Shown here: positions 1 to 10,383 of the stretch, piece after piece
How the letters are laid out: every line of letters starts with the position of its first letter
Numbering within the stretch: the first letter of the stretch is position 1
NCBI GenBank assembly: GCA_950097015.1
Contig: CATNEN010000038.1
Span: 8,628,001-8,692,000, forward strand
Origin: Macrostomum hystrix
Lineage: Eukaryota > Platyhelminthes > Macrostomidae
DNA: 64,000 nt
Direction of reading: 5' to 3'
The notes under the pieces: generated by a model
Seen by the model: the letters and a program-made list of their open reading frames with translations, nothing else
What the model was told of the DNA's origin: nothing
Database searches by the model: none
Made by a program: the position numbers and the translations under genes

Positions 1-372
1 GCAATCAAGTTCAGCGTCACCGTTTCCTGCACCATCCTGGCTGTGTACGGCTCCGAAGTCCTGCCCACGAAAGTCAGGAGCTGCTCTTACTTCTTTGCGT
101 TCACAATGACGCGGACGGGTCAGCTGCTGGCACCTGAGCTCGGTGGAGCTCTGTCTGGCTTCTACCACAACCTGCCCCCGCTGTTTTATGGATTTATGTC
201 CGTTCTCGCCAGCTTGTCCATCCTCCTGCTGCCAGAGACCAAGGACAGACCGATGCCCAACACGGTGGCTGAGATGGAGCCTGTTGGTTGTCCTTGCTTT
301 TCTCGTCCATTCAGAACTAGCAATGCTGGCGCACTAGCTGATGATCATGAGCTTAAGCCGATGCGAGCTTAA
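1..372 (+). CDS. SLC22-type organic ion transporter, C-terminal part (5' cut by window)
   Basis: The reading frame is open from base 1 to TAA at 370-372, so this is the last ~123 residues of a longer protein. It aligns without gaps to the C-termini of the two complete transporters downstream: GSEVLPTKVRSCS, the last two membrane helices, then PETKDRPMPNTVAEME and a short cytoplasmic tail ending ELKPMRA. The PETKD block after the last helix is characteristic of the SLC22 organic cation/anion transporter family (12-helix major facilitator proteins in the plasma membrane). It is the third member of a head-to-tail array. The valine codon at 43 is internal and not a start. Substrate cannot be told from sequence. 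Confidence 0.9.
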   Translation, partial: AIKFSVTVSCTILAVYGSEVLPTKVRSCSYFFAFTMTRTGQLLAPELGGALSGFYHNLPPLFYGFMSVLASLSILLLPETKDRPMPNTVAEMEPVGCPCFSRPFRTSNAGALADDHELKPMRA

Positions 373-1651
373 TCTTAGTAATTTTCTAGCAAAAAATGCG
401 TTTTAATATTATGTCTGCCTCCAGAATTTTTTACTGGAGCTGTGTAAATTGCGCTAGAAGCGAAGTTTAATAACGTGACCACTTAGCAGACACTTCCTTT
501 CGAATTTGTGCTTTTTTAACGACTTTATATCCACAAAAATATCATTTTGCGTTACATTTTTTCTGACAGCTTTTATAATCTCATTGTATCTTGAGTTTTA
601 CAGTTTTACTTGAAATGAGCATTTTATTCTCCTAAGCTCAATTATTCAATAATTATTTATTCAATCATTCGTTTATTTATCAGTAATAAGAGAAAAAAGG
701 TTCGATGGGCGTGATTGCTAATTTTCGGCTTATTAAAACTTTTCAACACAAATCTCCTTCCGTGTGCTCAGTGCTACTCATTTTTGAGATTCCACTCTGA
801 GCTCTATTCTCACGCTTTCGCGAAGTCTTTTTTAACAGTTTTCAGTTCCGGTGGCTTTGCAACCTGACTAGCCAGTATCCTACTAAGAGTAGCCATGTAT
901 GTTGTGCCAGGCAAAAGCCGTGTTACGATACGACCCCGCGTTGCTCAGGACTGCGAAACGCAAACGTTTAGATGAAACACATAGACTCACAGATTGTCTT
1001 TTAGAAAATTTAACCGATGTATTCGTTGTAATCGTTGTGAGAATACAATTTAGCTCGTATTAGTTTTCTAGTCTATTTCATGCCTTCAGTTGTGTGTAGC
1101 TCACAATGCCAGTCAGCTATATACTAAACCACCAGTGGCAATCGCTTAAAAGCGCCCCCTATCTACCTCATAATATTAACGGGTGCAGAAGAAGCACACG
1201 AGAAACGAAACAGTGCGCTCTAGTCATATCACGAGCGTTTGCCGAACAATAGACGAATTCCAAACCCTAGAGGCGATTCCAGCTGCAGCCCTTAAAACAG
1301 TTTGAGTACGCTATAAGATGAGAACTTTAAACGAAACACCGCAGAGACCGTGTGCACAAACAGCATGCTCATCAACTCGTCAGTCATTTTAACTCGACTT
1401 TGCCTAGGTCTGCAAAAAAGTCTAACCATGCAACCCCATCTCGTTGTTGTGGGCTTTGAATTCGTCTTGCAGGTTGCAGTACCGCGCTTGAATACCAGAC
1501 AACTAAGCAGTGCGAAAATATAGAATAATAGGCGGCAAAAATATTTTTAAAGACAGACCTAACTGACCACGTTAGTGCACGAACCAATTTTGGAAACTTA
1601 ATTCCGCACTTTTTTGTTCTTTTTTATTATCCCCCGAAAAGATCGCAAGCA
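373..1651. other. AT-rich spacer between transporter copies 1 and 2
   Basis: No convincing coding frame. It should hold the 3' UTR of the first transporter and the promoter and 5' UTR of the second. The weak 67-residue frame on the - strand (1384-1587) has no recognisable motif. I see no repeat family member here. Confidence 0.5.
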
Positions 1652-3364
1652 ATGCTGTACGAAGAACTATTAACACAAATTTCCAAGTCCGGTCCGTGCT
1701 ACCGCTGGGTCATCACAAATCTGATTGCTGTTTTGTCTTTAAAGGCAGCCTTTGACATGTTCATCCTGAACCTCGTCACTGCCAGTGTGCCGTTCCACTG
1801 CTCGGAGGTCTCTGTGAACAATGAGACTCTGTCATGGACTCAGGTAGCTGCCAACGTCAGCATTGCAGACAACTTCAACATCACCAGCTTCACCTGCACT
1901 CGACCCAGACTCGTGTGGGACTCCGACGGTGCGCTGCGACTTGCCTCGACTGAGACTAACTCTTCTGCACTCAACCAAAGCCTGTCTGGTGAAACCTGTC
2001 GCTCGTGGACGTTCATGCCGGATCCGCCAACACGCTGGACGATGTTCATGGAGTACTCGATGGTGTGCGACCGTCAATACCTGATGGATCGAATTCAGAC
2101 GGTTTTGCAGCTGGGAATCTGCATATCCACTGTTTTCGGCCCCCTCGGCGACATCATTGGTCGCAAGCCCGTGTTGGTCGGCTTCGCCTACCTTGACATT
2201 GCGTGCAACATTGCCGTCATCTTCGTGCAGGACCTCACAGCACAGATGGTGCTTCGATTCCTAATGGGATTCGGGGCTCCCGCAGTGCTGATCGCACTTA
2301 TACTTGTGACAGAGCTGGTTTCAGAAGAGTTCCGAGGCATCCATGGCAACCTGATGTGGCTTCTGTTCTGCGTAGGCTACAGCGGATCCGCCGCAATCAG
2401 CTACTTCATTCACAACTGGCGAGTGCAGACGGCGGTGGCCTGCCTGATTGCAGGCATAGGCTACGCAACTTACATCCCTGTGATTCCGGAGTCTCCGCGT
2501 TGGCTGCTCACCCGTGGACACACGAAACGTGCAAAGCGAATTTTAAAGGAGATCTGCAAGTTCTCCGGTTGCAAAGAAGTACTCAACAATTTTAACTTTG
2601 AGCATAACGAAGTGGTCGAACCAGCGGAGCAGACCGCAGAGCCAGAGGAGGAGCGCTGCATTTTCAAAGTCTTTCCCCGGGAAAATCTGTGCCGCCTCGT
2701 CTACTTTGTCACTCTCGGAGTTGTTTCCTTTAACTTTTTTACCGTTTCGCTTGTGTATTTTGCGCTGTCATTTAAGCGCGACTTTATCACGAGTGACATC
2801 TACCTGAATGTGTTGATCTCCGGTCTGCTGGAAATACCTGCCTACATTCTTGCCTGGCAACTGACTAACCGAGCTGGTCGCAAGTACACAAGTCTGGGAA
2901 ACATGGCCTTCAGTGGTGTAGGGCTTATCGTCCTTCCATATATTCCAAATAATCCAGACATTGTTTTTCAGGGCAGCAGCGTCCTTGCCATCGCCATAAA
3001 GTTCAGTGTCACTGTCGCGTTCAGCATCCTGGCCGTCTTTGGCTCCGAGGTCCTGCCGACCAAGGTTCGCAGCTGCTCCTTCTTTTTTGCGTCCACGTTG
3101 ATGCGCGCTGCTCAGCTGCTCGCACCGGAGCTAGGTAACGCTCTGGCCAGCCTTTACGGCAACCTGCCCTTCTTGCTGTACGGGGCGATGTCTGTTCTGG
3201 CCAGCCTGTCCATCCTGCTGCTCCCGGAGACCAAAGACAAGCCGATGCCGAACTCTGTGGCTGAAATGGAGGCCGTTGGCTGTCCATGCAGCTCCAAGCG
3301 TCCAGCTTCCTCTGGTAGTGCAGCCCGAGTTGAACAAAATGAGCTTAAGCCTCTGCGAGCTTAA
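1652..3364 (+). CDS. SLC22-type organic ion transporter, complete, single exon
   Basis: 570 residues, the usual SLC22 length. The first helix (about 20-42) is followed by a large extracellular loop (about 43-140) with cysteines and N-glycosylation sequons (NET, NVS, NIT, NSS, NQS). The MFS signature GPLGDIIGRKP lies between helices 2 and 3, ESPRWLLTRG follows helix 6, and PETKDKPMPNSVAEME follows helix 12. The tail ends ELKPLRA like its neighbours. The ATG at 1652 gives an N-terminus (MLYEELL) matching the start of the next copy. The gene is one uninterrupted exon, unlike most SLC22 genes. Family members move organic cations, anions or zwitterions across the plasma membrane; the substrate here is unknown. 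Its loop-coding segment is identical in DNA to that of the downstream copy. Confidence 0.95.
   Translation: MLYEELLTQISKSGPCYRWVITNLIAVLSLKAAFDMFILNLVTASVPFHCSEVSVNNETLSWTQVAANVSIADNFNITSFTCTRPRLVWDSDGALRLASTETNSSALNQSLSGETCRSWTFMPDPPTRWTMFMEYSMVCDRQYLMDRIQTVLQLGICISTVFGPLGDIIGRKPVLVGFAYLDIACNIAVIFVQDLTAQMVLRFLMGFGAPAVLIALILVTELVSEEFRGIHGNLMWLLFCVGYSGSAAISYFIHNWRVQTAVACLIAGIGYATYIPVIPESPRWLLTRGHTKRAKRILKEICKFSGCKEVLNNFNFEHNEVVEPAEQTAEPEEERCIFKVFPRENLCRLVYFVTLGVVSFNFFTVSLVYFALSFKRDFITSDIYLNVLISGLLEIPAYILAWQLTNRAGRKYTSLGNMAFSGVGLIVLPYIPNNPDIVFQGSSVLAIAIKFSVTVAFSILAVFGSEVLPTKVRSCSFFFASTLMRAAQLLAPELGNALASLYGNLPFLLYGAMSVLASLSILLLPETKDKPMPNSVAEMEAVGCPCSSKRPASSGSAARVEQNELKPLRA
1742..2086 (+). repeat. 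Homogenised tract, copy A (identical to 4660-5004)
   Basis: 345 bases with no difference that I can find from 4660-5004, a constant offset of 2918. The tract covers the end of helix 1, the whole extracellular loop and the approach to helix 2. Sequence on either side differs at many positions, including silent ones. A second shorter identical stretch lies at about 2172-2260 versus 5090-5178. Confidence 0.9.
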
Positions 3365-3564
3365 AGCTGGAGTTTCATTGTTATCGGAGAGTTCCTTTTA
3401 CGCTGTTTAACAAAATTTTTCACAGACGTATCTATTACGCGCATGCTTACTTTCTAGTAATCAGACAGTGTCAGAAAACCTGTCTTCCAACATTAATTAT
3501 CTGTTATTCACTACACGTAGATGTACTATGTATGCGTAAATTTGTACGATTTTATAGTTCTCAA

Positions 3565-3570
3565 AATAAA
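3565..3570 (+). promoter_or_regulatory. Polyadenylation signal AATAAA
   Basis: AATAAA about 200 bases after the stop codon of the transporter ending at 3364, in AT-rich 3' UTR-like sequence. Confidence 0.55.
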
Positions 3571-3699
3571 GAAAAGCAAATCAGATGTTTGACAATTTTT
3601 ACTCTTCAAAAGTCGTGCCCAATACTCGCACAGACTGTCCTTTCGATGTTGATGCGCTAATATAATAAGTATAGTCTACTGAAGAGCCGAACTCTTGGA

Positions 3700-4000
3700 G
3701 CAGATTGGCAGAGCTGTATTAACACATTTGCCTCTCGCACCAAGGTCCCTCAGCTCGTATCGTTTACGCACTTGAGGGGCATAAACCCTCTATGCCACAG
3801 TGAGAGTGTACACTGCCTGACGATGCGAAAATCAAGGCAGATGTACTACACTGTGTGAGTATGAATGTGTAACTACCTACAGCCTTGTGTGCTCAGGAGT
3901 CAGCAGGATGAGCAGAATTGCCTCCTCGTTGCGGGTCTACGGTCGCCATGCAAATGATGTGCCATCGGCCCAGAGCCCACCAGCAAGCATTAATTATTAA
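3700..4000 (+). repeat. SINE family A, degenerate copy
   Basis: Matches the copy at 13757-14135 in order: CCTCTCGCACCA, GAGAGTGTACACTGCCTG, GTGTGCTCAGGAGTCAGC, ATGAGCAGAAT, ending near ATTAATTATTAA. The tRNA-like head is eroded. The rest of the gap up to 4569 is AT-rich with nothing recognised. Confidence 0.7.
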
Positions 4001-4569
4001 ATTAGCATTCAGGGAAATAAGGAAAATTTCAGAGAAATTTTCTTGTCCATACTGAAGTATTCTAGACTTAAACAGCAGGGGGAAATTATAAGAGACTCCT
4101 ACTGTAAATGACAGGTGTATGTGCATATGATGGTAAATGCACATACATGGCTACAACATGACAGTTGCAGTGGTACTTTTTTATTCGAAGCGTATAAAAA
4201 ACTTTGTGAGCAGAAGTACAAGTCAAACTGTACGGTAACACACCAACCCACTGTAATGTTCTCTTTGTCGGCGTAAGTACATTTGTACTTACAATTTGCC
4301 CTCTATCCTGAGTACGATATTGTGTTTTGCTTAAATGTCTAGGAAAGGTTTTTGGATGAATCCAAAAACCAACGCTTCAAAAGCAGTGGAGTTGCTTGTC
4401 GGCCGTCAGCAAAGAAGTCTTCTCTCTTGGCAGAATGAAAAGCAAGACTAATAAAAATCTAGAGAAAAGTTGAATAAAGCAAAAATATTTAAAAGGCTAG
4501 TTGCATCATCAGTCAGTAAATCTGCCAAATTTCCTTAAAACATTTTAATTTTGAAGTAAACAAAAATAA

Positions 4570-6294
4570 ATGCAGTACGAAGAGCTGTTAACACACATTT
4601 CCAAGTCCGGTACCTGCTATCGATGGACTGTCACGAACCTGATAACGGTACTTTCGATGAAGGCAGCCTTTGACATGTTCATCCTGAACCTCGTCACTGC
4701 CAGTGTGCCGTTCCACTGCTCGGAGGTCTCTGTGAACAATGAGACTCTGTCATGGACTCAGGTAGCTGCCAACGTCAGCATTGCAGACAACTTCAACATC
4801 ACCAGCTTCACCTGCACTCGACCCAGACTCGTGTGGGACTCCGACGGTGCGCTGCGACTTGCCTCGACTGAGACTAACTCTTCTGCACTCAACCAAAGCC
4901 TGTCTGGTGAAACCTGTCGCTCGTGGACGTTCATGCCGGATCCGCCAACACGCTGGACGATGTTCATGGAGTACTCGATGGTGTGCGACCGTCAATACCT
5001 GATGAATCGAATTCAGACGCTGCTGCAGCTGGGAATCTGTCTGTCTCTCATCTTCGGCCCCCTGGGCGACGTCATTGGTCGCAAGCCCATGTTGGTCGGC
5101 TTCGCCTACCTTGACATTGCGTGCAACATTGCCGTCATCTTCGTGCAGGACCTCACAGCACAGATGGTGCTTCGATTCTTGATGGGATTCGGCGCACCGG
5201 CAGTGCTGATCGGGATAATACTAATCACAGAACTAGTATCGGAGGACTACCGAGGGATCCATGGCAACCTGGTTTGGGTTCTGTTCAGCGTTGGTTACAG
5301 CGGATCTGCAGGAATCAGCTACTTCATTCACAACTGGAGAGTGCAGACGGCGGTCTCCTGTCTGATAACAGGCATTTGCTACGCAACTTACATTCCTTTG
5401 ATTCCGGAGTCTCCGCGTTGGCTGCTCACCCGCGGAAACACGAAAAGAGCCAGGCGGACATTGAAACAAATCGCTAAACTCTCTGGCTGCAAAGACGTGC
5501 TGAATAACTTCGATTTTGAACACAATGAGGTCGTGCAACAGCGTCAAGATTCGGATGAGGCAACGAAGAAGTGTTGCATTTTTACTCGTAACATATTGCC
5601 CCAGGAGAACCTGTGTCGCTTCTCCTACTTTGTCACTCTCGGCGTTGTTTCGTTTAACTTTTTTACAGTTTCGCTTACGTATTTTGCTCTAGCGTTTAAA
5701 CGTGACTTCATAGCAAGCAACATCTATTTGAACGTGTTCATATCTGGACTGATTGAGCTGCCGGCCTACATGCTTGCCCTGCTGCTGTCAATCAGGGCTG
5801 GTCGCAAGTACACCAGTCTGGCCAGCATGACCTTCTGTGGCATTGGACTGATAATTCTACCGTTCATCCCTAATAATCCTGGCATTGTGATTCAGGTCAG
5901 CAGTGTCCTGGCAATGGCTATTAAATTCTGCGTCACTGTTGCGTTTAGCATACTGACTGTCTTTGGCTCGGAAGTCCTGCCAACCAAGGTTCGAAGCTGC
6001 TCCTTCTTTGTCGCTTCGATGCTGATGCGCAGTGCACAGCTGCTTGCGCCTGAGCTCGGTGGAGCCCTTGCTAGCTTCCATGACAACCTTCCGCCGCTGC
6101 TTTACGGTGTGCTTTCCATAGTGGCCAGTCTGTTTATTTTGCTGCTTCCGGAGACCAAGGACAAAGGGATGCCGAACACAGTGGCCGAGATGGAACCAGT
6201 AGGCTGCCCGTGTTTTCAAACAACTTCAGTAGCTGCCAACGGAGGTCCCACCATTCAGATTGATGCCGAGGAGTTAAGGCCGCTTAACGGATAA
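4570..6294 (+). CDS. SLC22-type organic ion transporter, complete, single exon
   Basis: 574 residues, paralogue of the gene at 1652-3364 and built the same way: N-terminal MQYEELL, helix 1, a glycosylation-rich extracellular loop, GPLGDVIGRKP, ESPRWLLTRG, twelve predicted helices and PETKDKGMPNTVAEME before a cytoplasmic tail. The start ATG at 4570 aligns with the start of the upstream copy. One exon only. Differences from the upstream gene are spread through the central cytoplasmic loop and the tail, whereas the extracellular loop is identical in DNA. The two genes may therefore share ligand-facing sequence while differing elsewhere. Substrate unknown. Confidence 0.95.
   Translation: MQYEELLTHISKSGTCYRWTVTNLITVLSMKAAFDMFILNLVTASVPFHCSEVSVNNETLSWTQVAANVSIADNFNITSFTCTRPRLVWDSDGALRLASTETNSSALNQSLSGETCRSWTFMPDPPTRWTMFMEYSMVCDRQYLMNRIQTLLQLGICLSLIFGPLGDVIGRKPMLVGFAYLDIACNIAVIFVQDLTAQMVLRFLMGFGAPAVLIGIILITELVSEDYRGIHGNLVWVLFSVGYSGSAGISYFIHNWRVQTAVSCLITGICYATYIPLIPESPRWLLTRGNTKRARRTLKQIAKLSGCKDVLNNFDFEHNEVVQQRQDSDEATKKCCIFTRNILPQENLCRFSYFVTLGVVSFNFFTVSLTYFALAFKRDFIASNIYLNVFISGLIELPAYMLALLLSIRAGRKYTSLASMTFCGIGLIILPFIPNNPGIVIQVSSVLAMAIKFCVTVAFSILTVFGSEVLPTKVRSCSFFVASMLMRSAQLLAPELGGALASFHDNLPPLLYGVLSIVASLFILLLPETKDKGMPNTVAEMEPVGCPCFQTTSVAANGGPTIQIDAEELRPLNG
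4660..5004 (+). repeat. Homogenised tract, copy B (identical to 1742-2086)
   Basis: Second copy of the 345-bp identical tract. The first mismatch downstream is at 5005 (A here, G at 2087), which changes Asp to Asn. Confidence 0.9.
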
Positions 6295-6470
6295 GAACCA
6301 ATGCTGGTACTGAATTCAATTTGTACTAAATTTATCACATTTTTTAGCTCTTTGGAATGGAAACTAATTATTTACTTATGGTGTCCTATTGATTTTTGAT
6401 AAGAGTAATATGCATGCTTATTGTTCCCCTTAACACAAAATAATTGGAAGCCCACTACGGCTAAAAATAT

Positions 6471-6476
6471 AATAAA
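6471..6476 (+). promoter_or_regulatory. Polyadenylation signal AATAAA
   Basis: AATAAA about 180 bases after the stop of the transporter ending at 6294. The LINE insertion begins only about 70 bases further on, so it sits just past the likely transcript end. Confidence 0.6.
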
Positions 6477-6534
6477 TTATTGTAAGTAACTTGTCGGATT
6501 CAACAGCATATGCACTTTATATTTGCAACATGAC

Positions 6535-6546
6535 CAAAATGAGTAA
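6535..6546. repeat. Target-site duplication of the LINE, left copy
   Basis: CAAAATGAGTAA, repeated exactly at 12600-12611. Confidence 0.85.
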
Positions 6547-6666
6547 CTTGACTTACTTTGACTTAGCGGCAGGGGGCCTCCATGACGGACGCAGCGAGGA
6601 GGCGGCTGTTGCCGCCCATATCGCTAACCCCTGGCAGCCAGACGGCCTCCAGCGAGGCGGTGCCGC

Positions 6667-9600
6667 TCAGGGTGGTCCGTCGGTCGGTTCCGCCGCGCGA
6701 TCTTCCTCGCCATAGGCTGGGAAGAAATCAGCTCGGCCGGTATCCCGGAGGAAGTGGGCGAGCTGAGGGATGTTCTCGGGCGAGCAGGCTTCGGCAAGAG
6801 TCGGTGCCGGCCCGAGGTGTTTTAGCCTAGCCCGGGTGAAGGCCGGGCAGTGGCAAATGAAATGCTCGGCGTTTTCACGGCCGGAGCAGCAGAAAGGACA
6901 CGTTTCCTCAGGCACGTGGCCTTGGAGGTAGCGGTGTCTGGTGAAGCAGCCATGTCCCGAAAGGGCCATGGTGACTGCTCTCAGGTCTCTGCGGTTTAGC
7001 CTGAGTAAGGCCTTACGCAGGTTACTAGAGGGGGTTGGCACCGCAGCCCTGGACTGGCGACAGTTCAGGGTGCTGGACCACCTCCTCCGGTGCTGGGTCT
7101 CCATCCAGTGGTTGATGCTGGAGTTGACAACGGAGGCGGGGATCGGGGATTCCGGGCCCGGGCCCATCAGGGAGCCGGCTGCTCCAGCCTTTGCAAGCTC
7201 GTCCGCCATCTCATTCCCTGTGAGCCCGGCGTGCCCAGGGATCCACATCAGCTCCACCTTGTTAGACTGCGCCAAACCGTTTAACTGGGTGTTGCAGTCC
7301 AAGGTGGTTCTGGAGCGAGAGGTGCAGCGACTGAGGGCCTTGAGGGCTGCTTGACTGTCGGAGTGAAAAAAGATCCTCCGACCAGCCAGCTGCCTCTGGC
7401 GCAGCTCAGCCGCACAGAAACTGATGGCGAGCATTTCGTTTTGGAAAACGCTTGAGCTCTTGCCACAGTGTTGGGAGTGGGTCCAGAGGACCTCGCCACC
7501 CGAGGCGACGCACACCCCGAATCCCGATTTACCGTTCATCAGGGAGCCGTCAGTGTAACAGTGGACTGCGGGGTCATCCCAGCAGTCCTTTACCTCATTA
7601 CGAGGGAAGATGCTGACTTTGTACCTGTGGCTCCGGAGTAAAGTGGCCGGGGCCCCGTCCGAAAGGATGGTGAGCCCTCCGCACTCGCCCAGAGTTTTCA
7701 GGCAGAGGTCAGAGTGGGGCAGAAGGGAGCGCTTCGAGAAGGCTCGCGAATTCTGGAAGGATACACCCGCATCAAGGAGACGACGGGTGGACTTTGCCGC
7801 TTCCCCCTTAACAAAAATGTCAATGGGTGTAGCGTTGAGGAAAGCGTTCATGCCTTCAAAGGGAGTGGAGGGTGGGGCGCCCAGCGTCATGCGACAGGCT
7901 CTGCCCTGCACCCTATAAAGCGCCTCCAGGTTTTTCTGGATGCTCATGGCACTGGCCCAGATGAGGCCAGCGTAAGCGACTGACGGTCTAATGATCGCCG
8001 TGTAAATCCACCAAAGGTTTTTGGGGGTTAGCCCCCAAGTGGTGCCCACGGCTCGCCTGACTTGCGCCAGAATGGCCAGGGCCCTCTTGGCCTTTGTGGT
8101 AATGTGCGGGGTCCAGTTAAGCCTATGGTCTAGCAGGATACCAAGGCACCGGACCTGCTTTTCCATGGCAATATTCTTGCCATAGAGAGTCAGAGGCTCA
8201 ATGGTCCAGCGCAGCCTGCTGGTAAACATAACCGCAACGGTCTTGGACTCAGAGAGTCGGAGCCCGCATTGGTCCGCCCAGCGCACCGCCCTGTTGATAA
8301 AGCCCTGAATGAGGTCCCTGGTGGTTTCCGCCGAGGGGCCCGCGCAGATGGCGGTCACATCGTCGGCATATCCCACCTTCAGGACTGGGTCAGGCCGAGT
8401 GCTTTTTAGCAGCTCATCCATGACGAGATTCCACAGCAGTGGGGTGAGGACGCCACCTTGGGGCCCTCCTTTTAGGACAGGTGCCGAGAGCACCCTGCCT
8501 TCGAGGTGGGCCACCACGTGGCGATTCCGGATCATGTACATGACCCAACGGACGAGGTGGGGGTGAGTGGCCCTGGAAACCAGGGCCTTCTCAAAGGCTT
8601 CGAAAATAACGTTATCGAAGGCCCCCTCAATATCAAGGAAAACAGCCAGGGCAAAACCGCTGCCCAGCACTGCCTTCTCGAGAGTCTCCACAATGCAGTG
8701 GAGGGCGCTCTCCGTGGACCGGCCCGCCCGAAAGGCGTGCTGGTTTGGTGAGAGCGGGGCCCGCCCTAGCTCTACAGTAAGAAGGCGCCAGAGCACCAGT
8801 CTTTCCATGAGCTTGAGGCAGGTGGAAGTCAAGCTTATCGGGCGATAAGACTTGACCGAGCGATAGTCGCCTTTGGCGGGCTTCGGGATGAAGACGACCC
8901 GGGCTTCATGCCACCGCGCTGGTACGTAGCCCAGCACGATGCAGGCCCGTAGAAGTCTGCAGAGGAGATGGAGGAAGCGGCCATTTTTAACCGCTTCATG
9001 CAGAAAGGCCGGATATATACCATCTGGCCCAGGTGCTTTAAAAGGATTGAATGACTTAGCCGCGCGAACGATGCGGTCATTCGTAACGAGTGACTGAGCC
9101 AGGCCCTGACCTCCACGCGAGTGGTCGTCTGGGCCGAAGTGCGCCGGTACACTCGGGAAGAAATGCCCTAGCATAAGCTCGAGCGTTTCCTCCGGGCGCT
9201 CAGTGATCGAGCCGTCCGGCTTTTTAATCGATGAGAGCTTGGAGAAGCGGTCGTTGGTGAGCGCCTTTACCACGCGGGCCGTGGGCCGCGAGCCCTCAAG
9301 CCCTTCGCAGTATTGTCGCCACTTGTCCGCTTTTGCCCTTCTGACCCGGCCCTTAAACTCATGGATGGCGCGAGTATAGGCCTCTTTGTCATCAGGGTCG
9401 TGCGAGGTTTTCAGCTTCCTCTGGAGAGCCTTAGCTCGGCGTCTTAGGACTCCGAGCTCGGGGTTCCACCAGGGGGCCGATTTTTTGCCTTTGTAGGCTT
9501 TGAGCGGGCAAGCCATTTCGTAGGCCTCTGTGATGGCGCCGCCCAGCAGGGCAGCCACTCCATCCAGGTCCTGCGTGGTTTCCATGGCCATGGAGGGGTC

Positions 9601-10371
9601 AGAATCCCGAAGGCCCTCATGCAGCTTTTGGCTGAACGCGGGCCAGTCGGTATTTCTGACATTACGCCTCCAAATAGGCTTTTGCTTCTTATCGGGGGTG
9701 CCGATGTTGAAACGGATGAAACGGTGGTCCGAGAGCGAGCTTTCGGTCTCCCACACCTCCCACCCCAGCACCCTTGGGAGGATGCCGGGTGAGGCCAGGG
9801 TGACGTCAAGCACCTCAGCCCACCGCCCATTGTCGAAAGTGGGCGTGTTGCCCACATTGCAGAAGTTTAGAGGCGTGCCGCTGACGAAGGCCAGGAGCTC
9901 TTCGCCGCGGTCATTGATTTTTGAGCTACCCCAGTGGGTGTGATGCGAGTTTACATCTCCCGCGAGGAGCAGCTCGAAGTTTCGTGCCCTGGCGAATTCA
10001 CAGAGGGCGACGAGGGTATCGCTAACCACGGGGGCGTCGCCTGCCAGGTAGGCGGATGCCACGAGGGTCAACTTGTTAGGCACAATGTGTGCAGATTGGA
10101 TGACGCAGATGTCCCCGTTAGAGAGATCGGGTCTCATCCACGCATTTAAGGCTTTTGCGGCATAGATCAGTGATCTAGGGCGGACAGAGTCTGCCATGCA
10201 GAAGCAGTCATAGCCAGCAGGAATGTTGCTTGGCTTGTTCTTTGATAGCCAGGGCTCCTGCACAAGTACAAGGCCCGGCATCATGCGCTCTGTCGTGCGC
10301 ATCAGATTGACTGATGCTGCCACGCAGTGCTGGGTGTTAACTTGCAGACATAATATTCCGGGGATCATCAT
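6667..10371 (-). CDS. LINE ORF2: endonuclease, reverse transcriptase, RNase H
   Basis: 1234 residues. Residues ~1-225 form an apurinic/apyrimidinic-type endonuclease ([30 protein letters not shown]). The reverse transcriptase spans ~400-700, with [35 protein letters not shown] and the catalytic GYADD near residue 669. RNase H follows, with YTDGS near 939, HSDSQAAL near 1004 and [19 protein letters not shown] Cys/His cluster (CPFC...HFICHC) lies near 1155. All catalytic motifs look intact. The protein nicks target DNA and copies the element RNA at the break. The start is the first of two adjacent ATGs, 12 bases after the ORF1 stop, which suggests translation by termination-reinitiation. Confidence 0.95.
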   Translation of the reverse strand: MMIPGILCLQVNTQHCVAASVNLMRTTERMMPGLVLVQEPWLSKNKPSNIPAGYDCFCMADSVRPRSLIYAAKALNAWMRPDLSNGDICVIQSAHIVPNKLTLVASAYLAGDAPVVSDTLVALCEFARARNFELLLAGDVNSHHTHWGSSKINDRGEELLAFVSGTPLNFCNVGNTPTFDNGRWAEVLDVTLASPGILPRVLGWEVWETESSLSDHRFIRFNIGTPDKKQKPIWRRNVRNTDWPAFSQKLHEGLRDSDPSMAMETTQDLDGVAALLGGAITEAYEMACPLKAYKGKKSAPWWNPELGVLRRRAKALQRKLKTSHDPDDKEAYTRAIHEFKGRVRRAKADKWRQYCEGLEGSRPTARVVKALTNDRFSKLSSIKKPDGSITERPEETLELMLGHFFPSVPAHFGPDDHSRGGQGLAQSLVTNDRIVRAAKSFNPFKAPGPDGIYPAFLHEAVKNGRFLHLLCRLLRACIVLGYVPARWHEARVVFIPKPAKGDYRSVKSYRPISLTSTCLKLMERLVLWRLLTVELGRAPLSPNQHAFRAGRSTESALHCIVETLEKAVLGSGFALAVFLDIEGAFDNVIFEAFEKALVSRATHPHLVRWVMYMIRNRHVVAHLEGRVLSAPVLKGGPQGGVLTPLLWNLVMDELLKSTRPDPVLKVGYADDVTAICAGPSAETTRDLIQGFINRAVRWADQCGLRLSESKTVAVMFTSRLRWTIEPLTLYGKNIAMEKQVRCLGILLDHRLNWTPHITTKAKRALAILAQVRRAVGTTWGLTPKNLWWIYTAIIRPSVAYAGLIWASAMSIQKNLEALYRVQGRACRMTLGAPPSTPFEGMNAFLNATPIDIFVKGEAAKSTRRLLDAGVSFQNSRAFSKRSLLPHSDLCLKTLGECGGLTILSDGAPATLLRSHRYKVSIFPRNEVKDCWDDPAVHCYTDGSLMNGKSGFGVCVASGGEVLWTHSQHCGKSSSVFQNEMLAISFCAAELRQRQLAGRRIFFHSDSQAALKALSRCTSRSRTTLDCNTQLNGLAQSNKVELMWIPGHAGLTGNEMADELAKAGAAGSLMGPGPESPIPASVVNSSINHWMETQHRRRWSSTLNCRQSRAAVPTPSSNLRKALLRLNRRDLRAVTMALSGHGCFTRHRYLQGHVPEETCPFCCSGRENAEHFICHCPAFTRARLKHLGPAPTLAEACSPENIPQLAHFLRDTGRADFFPAYGEEDRAAEPTDGPP

Positions 10372-10383
10372 GCAGGCAGAGGT

